64,000 nucleotides of DNA, from positions 1-64,000 of the forward strand of contig NW_024468531.1 of NCBI RefSeq assembly GCF_001632365.1. Direction: 5' to 3'. This DNA is from Laetiporus sulphureus 93-53 (taxonomy: Eukaryota; Basidiomycota; Agaricomycetes; Polyporales; Laetiporaceae). Positions 23,771 to 34,659 of the stretch are shown in pieces. Numbering within the stretch: position 1 is the stretch's first letter; every line of letters begins with the position of its first letter. The notes under the pieces are model-generated. The model searched no databases. It had not been told where the DNA came from and worked only from the letters and a program-made list of their open reading frames with translations. The translations under genes and the position numbers were made by a program.

Positions 23771-24899
23771 ACTCTCTCTCCTCCCAATGTACAGGTGACT
23801 CGGGCTACGAGGGTATGCATCGAGTTTCTAGAGCTTGGTGTGTGCCTGAGTGATTCCTCGGGGATGATCCTTGACCTATAACCTCTCCCATCCCGCCTCC
23901 CTTTCCCACCTACCTATCTCCTATCCCCTCCTACACACGGACTATCGTCTCTTTATTCTTCTCACTTCATCGGACTACTATTTCTTTTCTTCTATCATCC
24001 CGCACCCTCTCTTCCTCCTCGTTGTTGCTGGCTGACACCCCATTCCTCCCTCGAGAAATATAGGCTTGCTACGTTTCCTCTCCAAACAATTGAGAACGGT
24101 GCGCAGCGCGGTGGCAAGATGCAAGACCATGGATCGGAGCCAGGTAAGGCCCACGGCACTGGTTATGCATTGGGGGAGGAGTCATGACCCGATGAACTCA
24201 ATGCATCGCCCGTTTTCGCGGGCCATCTCTGCATCTGCACTCCAACCTTGAATCGCATCGCTGATGAAACTCTATTTCTCGAGTTTCCAGGGGCATCATG
24301 ACTTTGACGAACGGTCGAGACTCGAAGCATCAAACAGCATGCATAGCAACAGCCAAGGCATCGAGCAAGAGTCCACAGACGAAGCACACAATGGCCTTCG
24401 AACACTCCTCGTGCTGTCAAGATATTTGCTTTGTAGTCTGGCCATCGACGAGGTCGAAGGAGGGCCTGATCACCCCAGTGAGCTCGGCTTCCCCGATGAG
24501 AGGTTAAGTTCCTTGATGCTCCTATGCTTTCTCTAAATATTCGTACAGTTTGCTGAATGATTCCTTCAGCTTTCTGTTAGGATCCGTTCACGCTGTTGGT
24601 CACGCCACAAGGCTCAAGGCGTTGTCTAGCAGGCAAGATTACACAGGCAATTTGGCAAGACGCGTAGTAGCTATCCGCTCTCTCTACACACTGAGCACTG
24701 GCTCATCACATGTAGATCGGTGCGATGAAAGCTTTCGACAACGCCAGTGAAGTCCGTTGATATCCGCTTTTAGCACGCGCGTACGTCCTCAGCTTCCACT
24801 ATCCCTTTCCGCTGAGCATCCTCATCTTCTCTGTACCGCACCACAGTCGTTCTCGAGCGGGGATGGTGGGTGGTGGAATTGGTTCAGAGGCGGGGTGGC
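23771..24899. other. Gene-poor stretch
   Basis: The first 300 bases are C/T-rich (3' region of the preceding gene). After that only short open frames without features are seen, up to the first stem-loop copy. Confidence 0.35.
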
Positions 24900-24997
24900 G
24901 TGTACAGCGAGAGAACGGCCGCTCTCGCTGTATACGTCTTCTCGTCGACGGACCTGGCGGGGAAGGGGACGCGCAGGGCACACTCACGAAAAAAGAT
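24900..24997. repeat. Stem-loop repeat unit, copy A
   Basis: A 14-base-pair stem (24900-24935) with loop aacggccg; the arms are gtgtacagcgagag and ctctcgctgtatac. About 46 bases downstream is the conserved box ctcacgaaaaaagat (ends 24997). The same unit occurs at 25459 and 26134. Confidence 0.7.
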
Positions 24998-25458
24998 GCG
25001 TCGTCTCTCATCATTCCTACAATACTCGTTCTCATACGTTTTCGCGTACAGTTAAATATACGCATCATGCTCGACGTCATGCTTATGCTTGCACTCCACG
25101 CGAGACTGTTCGGTGCCATTTCGGCTTGCGCACTTCTTCCCGCCGAGCCTTTGTGCTGACCTGATCTCTTTTCAGGTGGATAGGACCAGGATAGCACTGA
25201 CCACGGCGGTCAGAAGCGGTCGACCTCGATTACGCTTCGTGTCGTGGACTATCTGCGCAGAGACAGGATGACATATGATGCCCTGCCGCAAACTCAAAGA
25301 ATGCCGCACTTACGCGGCTCAATAATCGGGGATTGTGCACCACTGCAATCCTATCCTTCCAGATTGGCATATATATATGACTTGCATTTCTCGCCTTAGC
25401 TAGGTCTTGACTCGTAGCACGGTTGGGATGCAGGAAGACGCTTCGAAGATGAGGCGGT

Positions 25459-25566
25459 GTATACAGCGAGAGAACGGCCGCTCTCGCTGCATACATCTTC
25501 TCATTGGAGGAGTCCAATGGAGCCAGGAGGAAAGGGCCCCGTAGGGGCCCACTCACGAAAAAAAGA
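25459..25566. repeat. Stem-loop repeat unit, copy B
   Basis: Stem-loop at 25459-25494 with the identical loop aacggccg. It is followed by two small hairpins, attgg/ccaat near 25503 and gggcccc/ggggccc near 25534-25550, then by the box ctcacgaaaaaaagat. Flanked by gaggcgg on the left and atcttctc on the right, as in copies A and C. Confidence 0.7.
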
Positions 25567-26133
25567 TACGAAGATCCTGATTGTTCACATGAGGCTCGTA
25601 GCTGATATGAGCAGCATCGATAGATCGATCTTAAGCACAAGCGGCCGTGATGGGATAGGAAGCGACATACCCACCGCTATGCATCTACTTGGCCGACGGT
25701 GCCATCGCGTGAGGAAGGTGCGCATCTGTAGTAATCTCTCGCCTGCGCGATCGGTATGATTTGCTGCGTTCCTGCCCTGTCACTAGCACGGCTGATGCAG
25801 ACCGTTTCGGACGTCTACAGGCATTGCAGCTTAGGTCCTGATGCCACGACGATCGTAATGGCGTTGACAGCATCACTCAGATGCTATGCTTCCGGTGGCA
25901 CAATGAGACGCCGCATGTGCGTAACCCATAGCTTTCATGCCCTCACCTAGATAAGTACGAGCGCAGGATGATCGAATAATCAGCATCAGTATGATAATTC
26001 TCTCTTCTCGGGTGCGTTCGTTCTGTGCATCAATTCATGCATTGAACTTCTCCGTAGATCACTCAAATGAAGATGCATGGTGTAGTATTGTAAGGATCGT
26101 ATCCTGGATAGGATGCTCGGAGGATGCGGCGAT

Positions 26134-26233
26134 GCATGCAATGAGAGAACGGCCGCTCTCGCTGCATGCATCTTCTTATCCAAAGTGCATCGAGAAGAAG
26201 GCTTGCGTACCAGGTATGCTCATGAAGAAAGAT
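26134..26233. repeat. Stem-loop repeat unit, copy C
   Basis: Stem-loop at 26134-26169; arms gcatgcaatgagag and ctctcgctgcatgc, same loop aacggccg. The downstream box is degenerate (ctcatgaagaaagat). Two outer stem pairs are changed on both sides relative to copy A, so pairing is kept. Confidence 0.65.
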
Positions 26234-26914
26234 ACGTCGATGAAATTCTGCAGGAAGGCGCGTTCCTGACGATCTACCTTCTAGATAATGTCGATATGTT
26301 ATCCAGCTATTCGTCGGAACGGTGAGCGTGAGATGCATACGAGGTCACATGAGAACGCGAGGAACACGCTGTTGTTCAGTCCGCATACTCAGGTACGGTA
26401 TGAACGGCACTCACACCATGTATGAAGCGTCGTCATTGCGAAAGATGCCATCAATAGCGAGCTTTCGTTCAAGCTGGCTTTGACGACGGCGGCTTTGCCA
26501 ATTCCGAGTTAGTGAGTCGTATTCAACCAAGGTATGACAAACACTTGACTTGGTTGAATATATTCTCGGTAATCGGCTGAGAAACAGCGATTTCCTCCTT
26601 ACTGCCCCATGCAATGCATGTGCATCATGCTTCAAAGCTTCATGATTACCACGTGGCAGACAAGATCACCTCACAGCTTATTTATTCGTTTTCTAAACCT
26701 TTCCCACGATCGTATGACATACCGCCCTTGATTATTCTTCTCTGATACAGCCGTAGATGTCACTTCAAGTGCAAAGCCCTGGTTAGCTGTCGGCCGCATG
26801 CTTCAAGAATAGACTTTTGAATGATTATAATATGCGCAACAGCTAACTCTACACCGCTCCTGAACATTTGAGGACCAATACGTTCGATTACGAGTTAAGG
26901 ACGCTGGTCGTTAA
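26234..26914. other. Intergenic
   Basis: No supported gene. A/T-richer than the left half; contains the 3' flank of the WW-domain gene. Confidence 0.3.
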
Positions 26915-28974
26915 TCATTCCCAAACGTAAGCCCTCAGTGACTTTGCTCCCGCCAGCGTCACAGCAACAAAAAGTAGCCATAAGTAGGCTGGTATGACAG
27001 CCAGAACTTCAATGAGGGTCTCTGACACGCCAACAGCACGTATAGCAATATGCGCTCCTAGAAGGTACAGCGACCACATCATCAGTGACTGTGGCAGGCT
27101 AAAGACCACCGCTAGTGGAAGGTAGCCGAACCGTCGGCTTTTGAACGCATCCAGGTGTACTGCCTACGACAAGGTTAGTGTGAGATACAAATGCAGCCAA
27201 ATGTACTGCATACCGCATCCTCCGCAGTCCAGTGCTGCGCATACGCATACCTGCGTAGGAGCGTGCAGCCGATCATCACGCCGCTGAGGGAGGCTACGCT
27301 CGACATGAGAAGTGCATATTTCGCAGGCGCGTCTCCGGACGAGTTCAAGAATATTCCAGATGTTCTGTGCGATATCATCAGAAATAATCAATAGCTCTCG
27401 CTGCGAGACACTCACATCAGCACAGCTACGGCCTAACCCGGGTGTCGCAACTTCAGCACTGCTGTAAATACATTTACAAACGTCGGAACACTCACCAGAG
27501 CAGATACTTGAATCCATTCAGGCTTAATAGATTCTATGAACTTCTGCCAGTGGGAGCGGCGCGCCAAATTGTCCACGTATTGAAATTCCAGGTGCACCAC
27601 AATCGTACGCGGTATCCCGAAGAGAAGGGAAGAGCACAGCTTGACAAGCCACTCATGAGTGCTGATGATACCCGGAGGGTCAAGTCGCCTCTGCAAGCAT
27701 CCAAGACGTGCATAGTCTTGGCCATAAAAGTTCTGATATCTGGAACGAGCTGCGTAGAGGTGAGTACAGCGAGATTGTACGAAGTGAGGAAGAACACATA
27801 CCTATCGTCACCCAAACGCGTGCTGGCCAAGGAAATCAGCATGAGAACGGAAAGAGACATAATCATGCGAAATACCAATAATACATGTCGTGTATGTGCT
27901 CTTCGTATCTTTTCAGAGCAGATGTCAGCTTTACAAGCTCAAAAGAATCGTTCATGAGGACACACCGCTCCCTTCGATCAACTGTAATAACGATATACAT
28001 TGTTCCGCGCCGTACGGAAAAGTAGAACTCTCTGAGGACATTTGGTCTGTAAAACAACGATATCAACTGACTCAATCCATATGTGAAATGGAAAAACGCA
28101 CCTATGGCACCGTGTCGCAAAATTCCTTCTAACTCCTCTTTGACAGCAGCGGCAATAGGACGGCGAGGAAAGTAATCCACATGAGTCCAGTAGTGTTCCT
28201 CCAGGACGTGCTCTGCTTTCTCTCATTATCCAGAAAATTCCACGTGCGATGCAGAATACGTACTGAGGTGCTCCTTCGAAGAAACCTCAAGCATATCCAA
28301 GCTCTCAGAGTCAACAGTGCTCAGCCAAAATCCCGTCCTGCAACTATGGTCGACAAAATAGTAGCTGCAACCATCGTCTTTGTCGTCCACGTGAATGTAA
28401 AGTTCGCAATTCTGTGGCAAAGCAACGCCGTTCTCCGTGGCAAGAAGATTGATGTCGTCAATGGATGCAAGGATCTTGGCACTGATTTCATGGCGATATA
28501 GAGGCGCATCCGTTACTACGCAGACGGGCCCCGTCGAGTTGACGTAGAAGGGTGCGCCCTCTGGATGCACGTGTCGCGTCCATCCGGAGGGGAGGACCAT
28601 GGATCTGCAGAAGAGCGTCAAGGGAGCCGATAGTTCAGTGGGGCTTCATCTTACCCCGACGACTGCACGATGGAAGAGTGTGCACCGATAACAACTTGGA
28701 TGGAGCTCATTTTGACTCTGTATGGGAATGAGGGTGAAGTTTCAGAATCGACGGAGGCCACATACTTCTCGCCGTCACCGTAACGTCCATTTTGCAATGC
28801 GGTCATCGGTTTTATTGCGGCACGCGAGCCAGCATCGTAGGATGGGGCGGTTCGGTCGCAGGCAGGGGGCGGTCCTTCGTGGTCGACATACGGCTGGAAG
28901 TCGCTCACAGTCACGTCAGAGGGAGGTCCGTTCTGGGAGGCAGCGCTGCTGAGCATATCGAAATGCGCCACCAT
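26915..28974 (-). CDS. WW-domain protein with membrane C-terminus (Agaricomycete family)
   Basis: Reads leftwards from ATG 28974. A disordered N-terminal region of about 90 residues ends SIQVVIGAHSSIV. Next is a WW-like domain, LPSGWTRHVHPEGAPFYVN. The family core follows: ASIDDINLLATENGVALP, ELYIHVDDKDDGCSYYFVDH, CRTGFWL, LEVSSKEHLS, FPRRPIAAAVKEELEGILRHG, then STFPYGAEQCISLLQLIEG, YQNFYGQDYARLG and HEWLVKLCSSLLFG. The C-terminus is hydrophobic: ALLMSSVASLSGVMIGCTLLRR, then FSLPQSLMMWSLYLLGAHIA and LIEVLAVIPAYLWLLFVAVTLAG, ending RAYVWE. Many introns of about 50 bases. I recognise the pattern from many paralogues in mushroom genomes; their function is not known. The reading frame appears whole. 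Confidence 0.75.
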
Positions 28975-29602
28975 TGAGATGTGGGGGGAAAGCTGGGGGC
29001 ACTGTCATGGATAGAAAGGCACCTATATATATGCCGCCGAGGGTTGTGCCAGTTTGGCCACCCCAATTCTGGCGAACAACACGTGTGTCACTGTGTGTTA
29101 TTGTTGTAAGTTCCGGGGTGGCATTTCATTCCCTGGCCGTACAGTTTCATGCCGAGACAAAGCGATGCATGTTGCCAGTGGCCATGAAACCCAAAGGTGG
29201 AATGGCTGATGAGTTATGGCTGTTCAGCTGAAGGCACGGACGATGAATTTGGAATGGAAGGTAAGCGGGACCGAGTGTGTGGCACGCTTCAACCGTAACG
29301 ATATCCACATATTTGACGGTGCGATAATTTTTACACATAGCTTGGCGGTCACTTTTCAGGGAGAGGACCGTACCAATGGCGATATCGCGAAGACAGATAA
29401 ACGTGGCTCACATGCGAAGCGAGGCTGCCGCGGCTGTGGCAGCGACCACTGTGGCGTCCAATGTGATTCGTACAAGTTGCCCGTTTAGTACCCTCGGAAG
29501 CGTAGGAATGCGCAAGGGGCAGTGGTTCGAAAGTGAAATGGAAGTGGCCCACATTTCCAGAACATTCTCATACCACGACTCAACCAGTTGTACTACTAGG
29601 AC
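28975..29602. other. Intergenic
   Basis: Upstream of the WW-domain gene; the stretch ctatatatatgcc near 29025 is a TATA-like site at about 50 bases before its ATG (minus strand reading gcatatatatag). No gene supported. Confidence 0.4.
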
Positions 29603-31107
29603 CTAAACGAGGAGCATGGCGCAGCGTTTCATTCTAGGAATAGCGCCGTCATAAGAAGATAAAAGGAATACCGTGAAGCGCCACTCACGCGTATATTCGC
29701 CCCCAATCTCTCTTGCACAGGAAGAAATTGGTGATAGTGATCTGGCGTTCATCCAAGGCGAATATTAAGCTGTGAGAACAGCATGCACATTGTACATATG
29801 TATCGACAGCAACGTTTTGTTCAGCGCGCGGTAAGTCTGCTTTGCATAGGAGGGCGAGTCGGATCAGCTTGATGACCAAGGGCAGCGGCCAGGGCTTGAA
29901 TCCAACCATCCAGATATCATATCTGACTAGATCTTGACCTACGCATCAATCAGATATAGGATGGACTTATCATGATAGTGCAAATCAGAGTGTAGAGATA
30001 TCGTTGTGTTAATAAGGGGCTTGCCAAAAAACAGTCGTAATATGATCCCCAGGCTAACCTTCGAGCCTGTTCCAGTCACAATTGATTGCTCACCTGCGTA
30101 ACACGCCTGATTCAATCCATGGAAGCGCAGTGTACACCTGTTCGATGACAACGTGGATCTTACCTCTGCATTGAACTTTAAGGAGCGGCACGAATGCGAC
30201 GTAGGGCAGAAGGGTGAAATCAAACAACGGCACAGCTGGTACGACAGGTACAATGAGCCCCGGCAATCTACTAACCTCTTCCGAGCGAACGGCGATAACT
30301 GTGCGCTGCCTGCGATACCGGCTGCTTCCGGATGCAGATAATCAGTACTAGTATGTGGTATATCGGTGTCGCTCACTGCATCGCAAGGATCGATATTGAG
30401 CCTAGCGTGCGCGGACAGGCGACCACATATATTGATATAATAAGCGAGTTCGTATTGCTATGTTTCTGTGGCGCCGAGGCTCGTACCTGCTGCCCCCGGC
30501 CGGAGACAGCCGGACGGAGATCGGAAAACCTCTATAGTCTGGTCAGTAGGACAGGGGCCCAACCCTTCCCGCGAGCATCCTCATTCATCTAGTTTACTTC
30601 TGCGCACAGCAGACGGATGATATCGAAAAGAGACCAGTCTGTAACGCGGCGCTCGTTCTGGCGGCTGATCATGCGCTGGTTTACGCGCTCGCGCAGCCTC
30701 ACACTGACAGGCTTGCGGTCCCTCACACGGTGACAGAAAAACACTGAAATTCAGTCATATGATGTACATACACTCCCTCAGGGACATATACATATTCTTG
30801 AAGGGGAGGCAAATGTACTAAAGCCTGCAATGGGGTTAGCCGCGCTGGATAACCGAAAAGCTCGGAGCGATGCCACCATCGTGCCTGATCGTGAAAGAAA
30901 GATCAGCGTCGGTGGAAACGCCATGGCCAGTGAGTTCGAAACAAGATAAGCAGATTCATGTTTGATCCATGGGAGACTCACCTCTATCCGGCAGACCAAC
31001 CTGAACTTGAGGGAATGTCCTTTTCAAAGGCAGCGGGGCCACACCGGGCTTAGATTTGGATAGAAAAAGGCAGTATCATCAACATCAGCGGAACTATATG
31101 ACTTCAT
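29603..31107 (-). CDS. Unrecognised multi-exon protein with two hydrophobic segments
   Basis: Splicing by eye gives one frame from ATG 31107 (MKSYSSADVDDTAFFYPNL) through RVRDRKPVSVRLRERVNQRM, RVTDWSLFDIIRLLCAE, STDYLHPEAAGIAGSAQL and CTLRFHGLNQACYA. It then has the hydrophobic stretches QRYLYTLICTIMIIRYDIW and PLPLVIKLIRLALLC, and ends in MKRCAMLLV. About ten small exons are needed, each with plausible GT-AG ends but several with weak signals. I do not recognise a family. Its neighbour on the same strand is also a membrane-type protein. Some exons may be wrong, or this may be a decayed gene. Confidence 0.4.
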
Positions 31108-32440
31108 CGTCTCGCTACCGGCCGTCATTTACACACAAAGTTGTCACTGACTCTGACGACGCTCGAATACGCAGCCATTACACATTTCCTTGCCTACACT
31201 GACTAGCTACTACGATGAGCTTGGAAGATGGAAGCGAGAAAGAAACTTGAAGGCCACTTCGCGCTGAAAGCGTCCGACTCTCACGCCCAAGTGCCAGCCT
31301 CCCCTAGTGGCTGACCTTCCCTCCATGCGCCGCCTGAGGCACCCCGTAGACTAGGAAAGAACAACATGTTCGTAATCGCGCGTATACATGCCTTGAAATG
31401 TGCAACGCGCTGATATTGTCGGCCTCATCTCCTCAAACGTGCTTCGATAGCCTGGTGAGGTCCCCGCTATTCCATGTCTCCTTCGCTACTCGCCACTATT
31501 CAGCTCATCTGGTGCTATCCGATAGCTCCTTTTTTTTATGTTAGTGCCGTGGTATATAAATATCTTACCTATCGGATTCCATCGCACTTACGGTAAAGCG
31601 AAGCTGCAATGTTGAGAAGCTGAATTTGAAGGCTTGAACAATGATGTTGTCAGTTGACATGATCTCCAGTCTGTGAGTCGTAACCTGACGAATTTTACAC
31701 AATGACCCTGGAGTGGAAAGATGACTATAATATGGATCACGAAGACGCTGGTCGCTCATCTCCGCGAGGCCGTAAACGCTGTTCAGAAAGCAAAGACGAT
31801 TTCAAAAGGCAGTTCGCACCGTCACTTAGTTCCATGCTCCACATGGTCAAAAAATTGCGTACGGAGGAAGGAGAACACAGATGCGTCATAGCACCCAGCA
31901 GAAAAATCTGACCGCAGAAGAGATTCATACGGTTGAGACAATCTTTGAACACACCACATAATGAGCGGGAGGATCTGTGGTTGAATGTTGATCCTCTGCA
32001 AGTAATGCTGCACACGGTGTAGACGAGCTCTCGATTCCGTGAATAGAACCGAGGGGGCGGACCCTAGACCTTGTCCTCCTCCGTCGATTAGCCATGCTCC
32101 CTACCAGCTAAGAGATATTAATCCAAAGAATCGTCTTTAACATTCAAGTGTCATAGGATGGTAGAAAAAGGATGTTTAAGCGTGTCATAGACATTTTATG
32201 GCGCTAGGCGGTCATTACTGCTTCCTGAATGCCGAGAATGTGTAATTTTCGAGGAGAACAAGACATATTCATGACCTGGTGGGTCCAGCATCTCCTCGTC
32301 AATTCGCCAGATATGTAGGCCAGTAGAAGCGATGCGCATTCATACACACGAGTGTCAATGCATGAGCAGTTATACAACACTCCTGCCGCCCATCCTCTGA
32401 AGCGTCATCAGAGCAGCAGAGTCAAACAACTGGGGATAGT
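31108..32440. other. Intergenic, one doubtful small frame
   Basis: A 69-codon plus-strand frame at 31702-31911 (MTLEWKDDYNMDHEDAGRSS, then charged) has a fair start context but no family and no support beyond its length. The rest shows nothing recognisable. Confidence 0.25.
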
Positions 32441-34355
32441 TCACAAGGCCGGATGCCACACACTACGCCCATTCACCCCAGCATACGACATTGTCTCGCG
32501 AGTGATCGTATCTGGAGTGAACTTCTCCGAGAGGACAGCAAGCTTCGACCGATACTCGTCGATGCCGATGTAGGCACCGCACATTCGTCGCTTGCCATCA
32601 AACACGGAGCGGCCATGCAGCACGCGGTGATTGTCGACCACTGCGAGCACAACTGAGATCAGAAAAGATGACATGAGAAATGTAGAACAGGTCATCCTTA
32701 CCTACTGCCGTACCAGGCGACAGCTGGACCCAGTACTCAGAATCTGCGCTGGTGAGGAGTTTGTACCACTTTCTGATTGAATCATACCTATCCGAGGACA
32801 TGGTTAGTTCCTTCGCACTGCGAATTGCGGCAAGAAGCCGCTCACCACTCCTCTACCTCGCTGGGCTCTAAGTGATTCATGACGCTTCGATCGTCGTTGT
32901 TCCACCGAACCTCGATCAATTCGCCATCGACATGCCGAAGCACTGGATAGCCAGCGCTAGGGCTGGGTGTGTACAACGAGCCCAGCTCTCCAGCTGCATG
33001 CGCCGGAACGCGAATGCGAGATAGTAGGGAGTATGCGGTGGGATGAAGCTCCTTGAGGATAGAAGCAACGTAGAAACCATCAACGAGCAGCGTTGCGCCG
33101 CCTGATCCGTCGGTATGCGATAGCAAATGGAACAGTTGCAAACCGCAAGGATCAGTCTTAGCATCCTGTGAGCGGGTTATGCGCGCCAATAAATCTCCAG
33201 CTGCTTACGAAATAGGTGTTGTCGGTGTGCGCACCGAGCGCCAGAGTAGTGTATGCGGTGTCGCCTTTCGTCAGGTCAGAGGTGAAGCTCCAGAACTTGC
33301 CATCTGCAAATATGTTTGAGTGAGCTGTCGCACTGATCAGTGAGACTGGCCCTACATTGTGTCTCGCGAATAAAACCAATGCGGCAGGAGAGTTCTTCAG
33401 TTGCTTCTGGAGTCGGTGGAACACCTGTTACGAAACAGAAGCCAAATTTGTCCTTGATCAGATAGAACGATCAAATGAGCATCACGCCAATAAGAGGGTC
33501 CAGACACGAACGATGTTGGAAAGCCATTTGAACAATCCTTTCTCATCTTCTGCCATAACTTCTTCGTATGCCACGGTGGGTGGATCCTGCAGGATCTTTG
33601 AACCCCAAAGTATCTTTCTGCAGCAGCTCAGCAGGATAGGAAGACGGATTGGATAAAACACACGCACTCCGTTGTTGAGGCACGGATCAATTGAGGATCG
33701 TATGAATTCTGTCGCAGCCATGACCAGGGGAAGAATGAGGTATGAGGTTTTGAGGATGGCCCTGTACGTGTAGTAATTCTATACTTTAGCGTGCAGCACA
33801 TTGCTAGATCGCTGCTCACATTGGACCTCCAAACCATCCGGTTTTGACTCAACATGCAAAGGTTTCACATCGGGAGGTATCTGTATGACCATAAGTACCT
33901 CAGACTGTTAGATTGCACGAAACCTGCCTCAAACGTATTCATGAGTCGTTGTTTCGTGATAGGATGAAAGCACTGGGAACATCGGCAGTGATCTCGGAGC
34001 CAGATGTGGTGGCTGGACGAAAGGTCAGAACAAAGCAGCGCGGTCTGAGAAGGGCACATACTATCGAGACCATGTCGCAACATCCCAACCGACCAGGACC
34101 TGGCGGTCGTCAATCCTGCTCACAGGCAAGTCCGCGGAGACTGGAGCATTGGTGGAAGAAGATGTATCTGCAGCTTGTTTCAGGACAGCGGCAGTAGAGG
34201 ACCATCGAGAGGGCGTGGTTACAAAGGTGCGGTGAACCTGAACAAGACCGTTCTTTTCAACCTGGGGTTCGGTGAGGAGAGAGCAAACATGTGAGAGGTC
34301 TCAGGCGTACCGCCACCCTCGAAAACGACTTGCACAATCCCGTCCCTCGCCTCAT
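32441..34355 (-). CDS. Trimethyllysine dioxygenase (carnitine synthesis)
   Basis: Fe(II)/2-oxoglutarate oxygenase that hydroxylates N6-trimethyllysine, the first step of carnitine synthesis, in mitochondria. From ATG 34355 a short basic leader (MRRGTGLCKSFSRVA) splices to VEKNGLVQVHRTF. The N-terminal zinc-type domain reads YHHIWLRDHCRCSQCFHPITKQRL. The catalytic domain has the iron ligands ALGAHTDNTYF (H and D), then GLQLFHLLSHTDGSGGATLLVDGF, PVLRHVDGELIEVRWNNDDR, and the end DNHRVLHGRSVFDGKRRMCG..YIGIDEYRSKL with the second His and the 2-oxoglutarate Arg. DEYRSKL and the RRxCGAYIG motif point to trimethyllysine rather than butyrobetaine as substrate. Stop at 32441. The 5' exon is inferred from phase. 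Confidence 0.9.
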
Positions 34356-34659
34356 GGCACACCGCGCCCCCGTCTTGGAAGTACTCGCCCGCAGGCAAGG
34401 AGCAGACCGCCACATTCTGCACTCACTGCCTCACAAACCAAACGGACGCTGTCCTCGAGATGGAAGAGAGCAAAATGGTACGATGAGCACCGCGATAGCC
34501 CTGGTCTGGTCCTGGGTGGCACAACGTAATCGACCCCTACACAACTTTCACCCAAACGTCCACCATCATCCCGCGTGCTAACCTCGGATACGGAGTCAAT
34601 GCTCAGTTAACCGACTGCGCACTTATCTACGCACAGTGCACGCCATACACTGCGACTTT
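34356..34659. promoter_or_regulatory. Divergent promoter region
   Basis: 304 bases between the start of the trimethyllysine dioxygenase (-) and the BRAP2-like gene (+), so it must carry both promoters. No TATA box is obvious. Confidence 0.45.

Noticed and set aside
24900..26233. Coding interpretation of the stem-loop repeats (MYAARAAVLSL on the minus strand)
   Set aside because: The downstream frames shift between copies A, B and C, so the shared unit is not under protein-level selection as far as can be seen.
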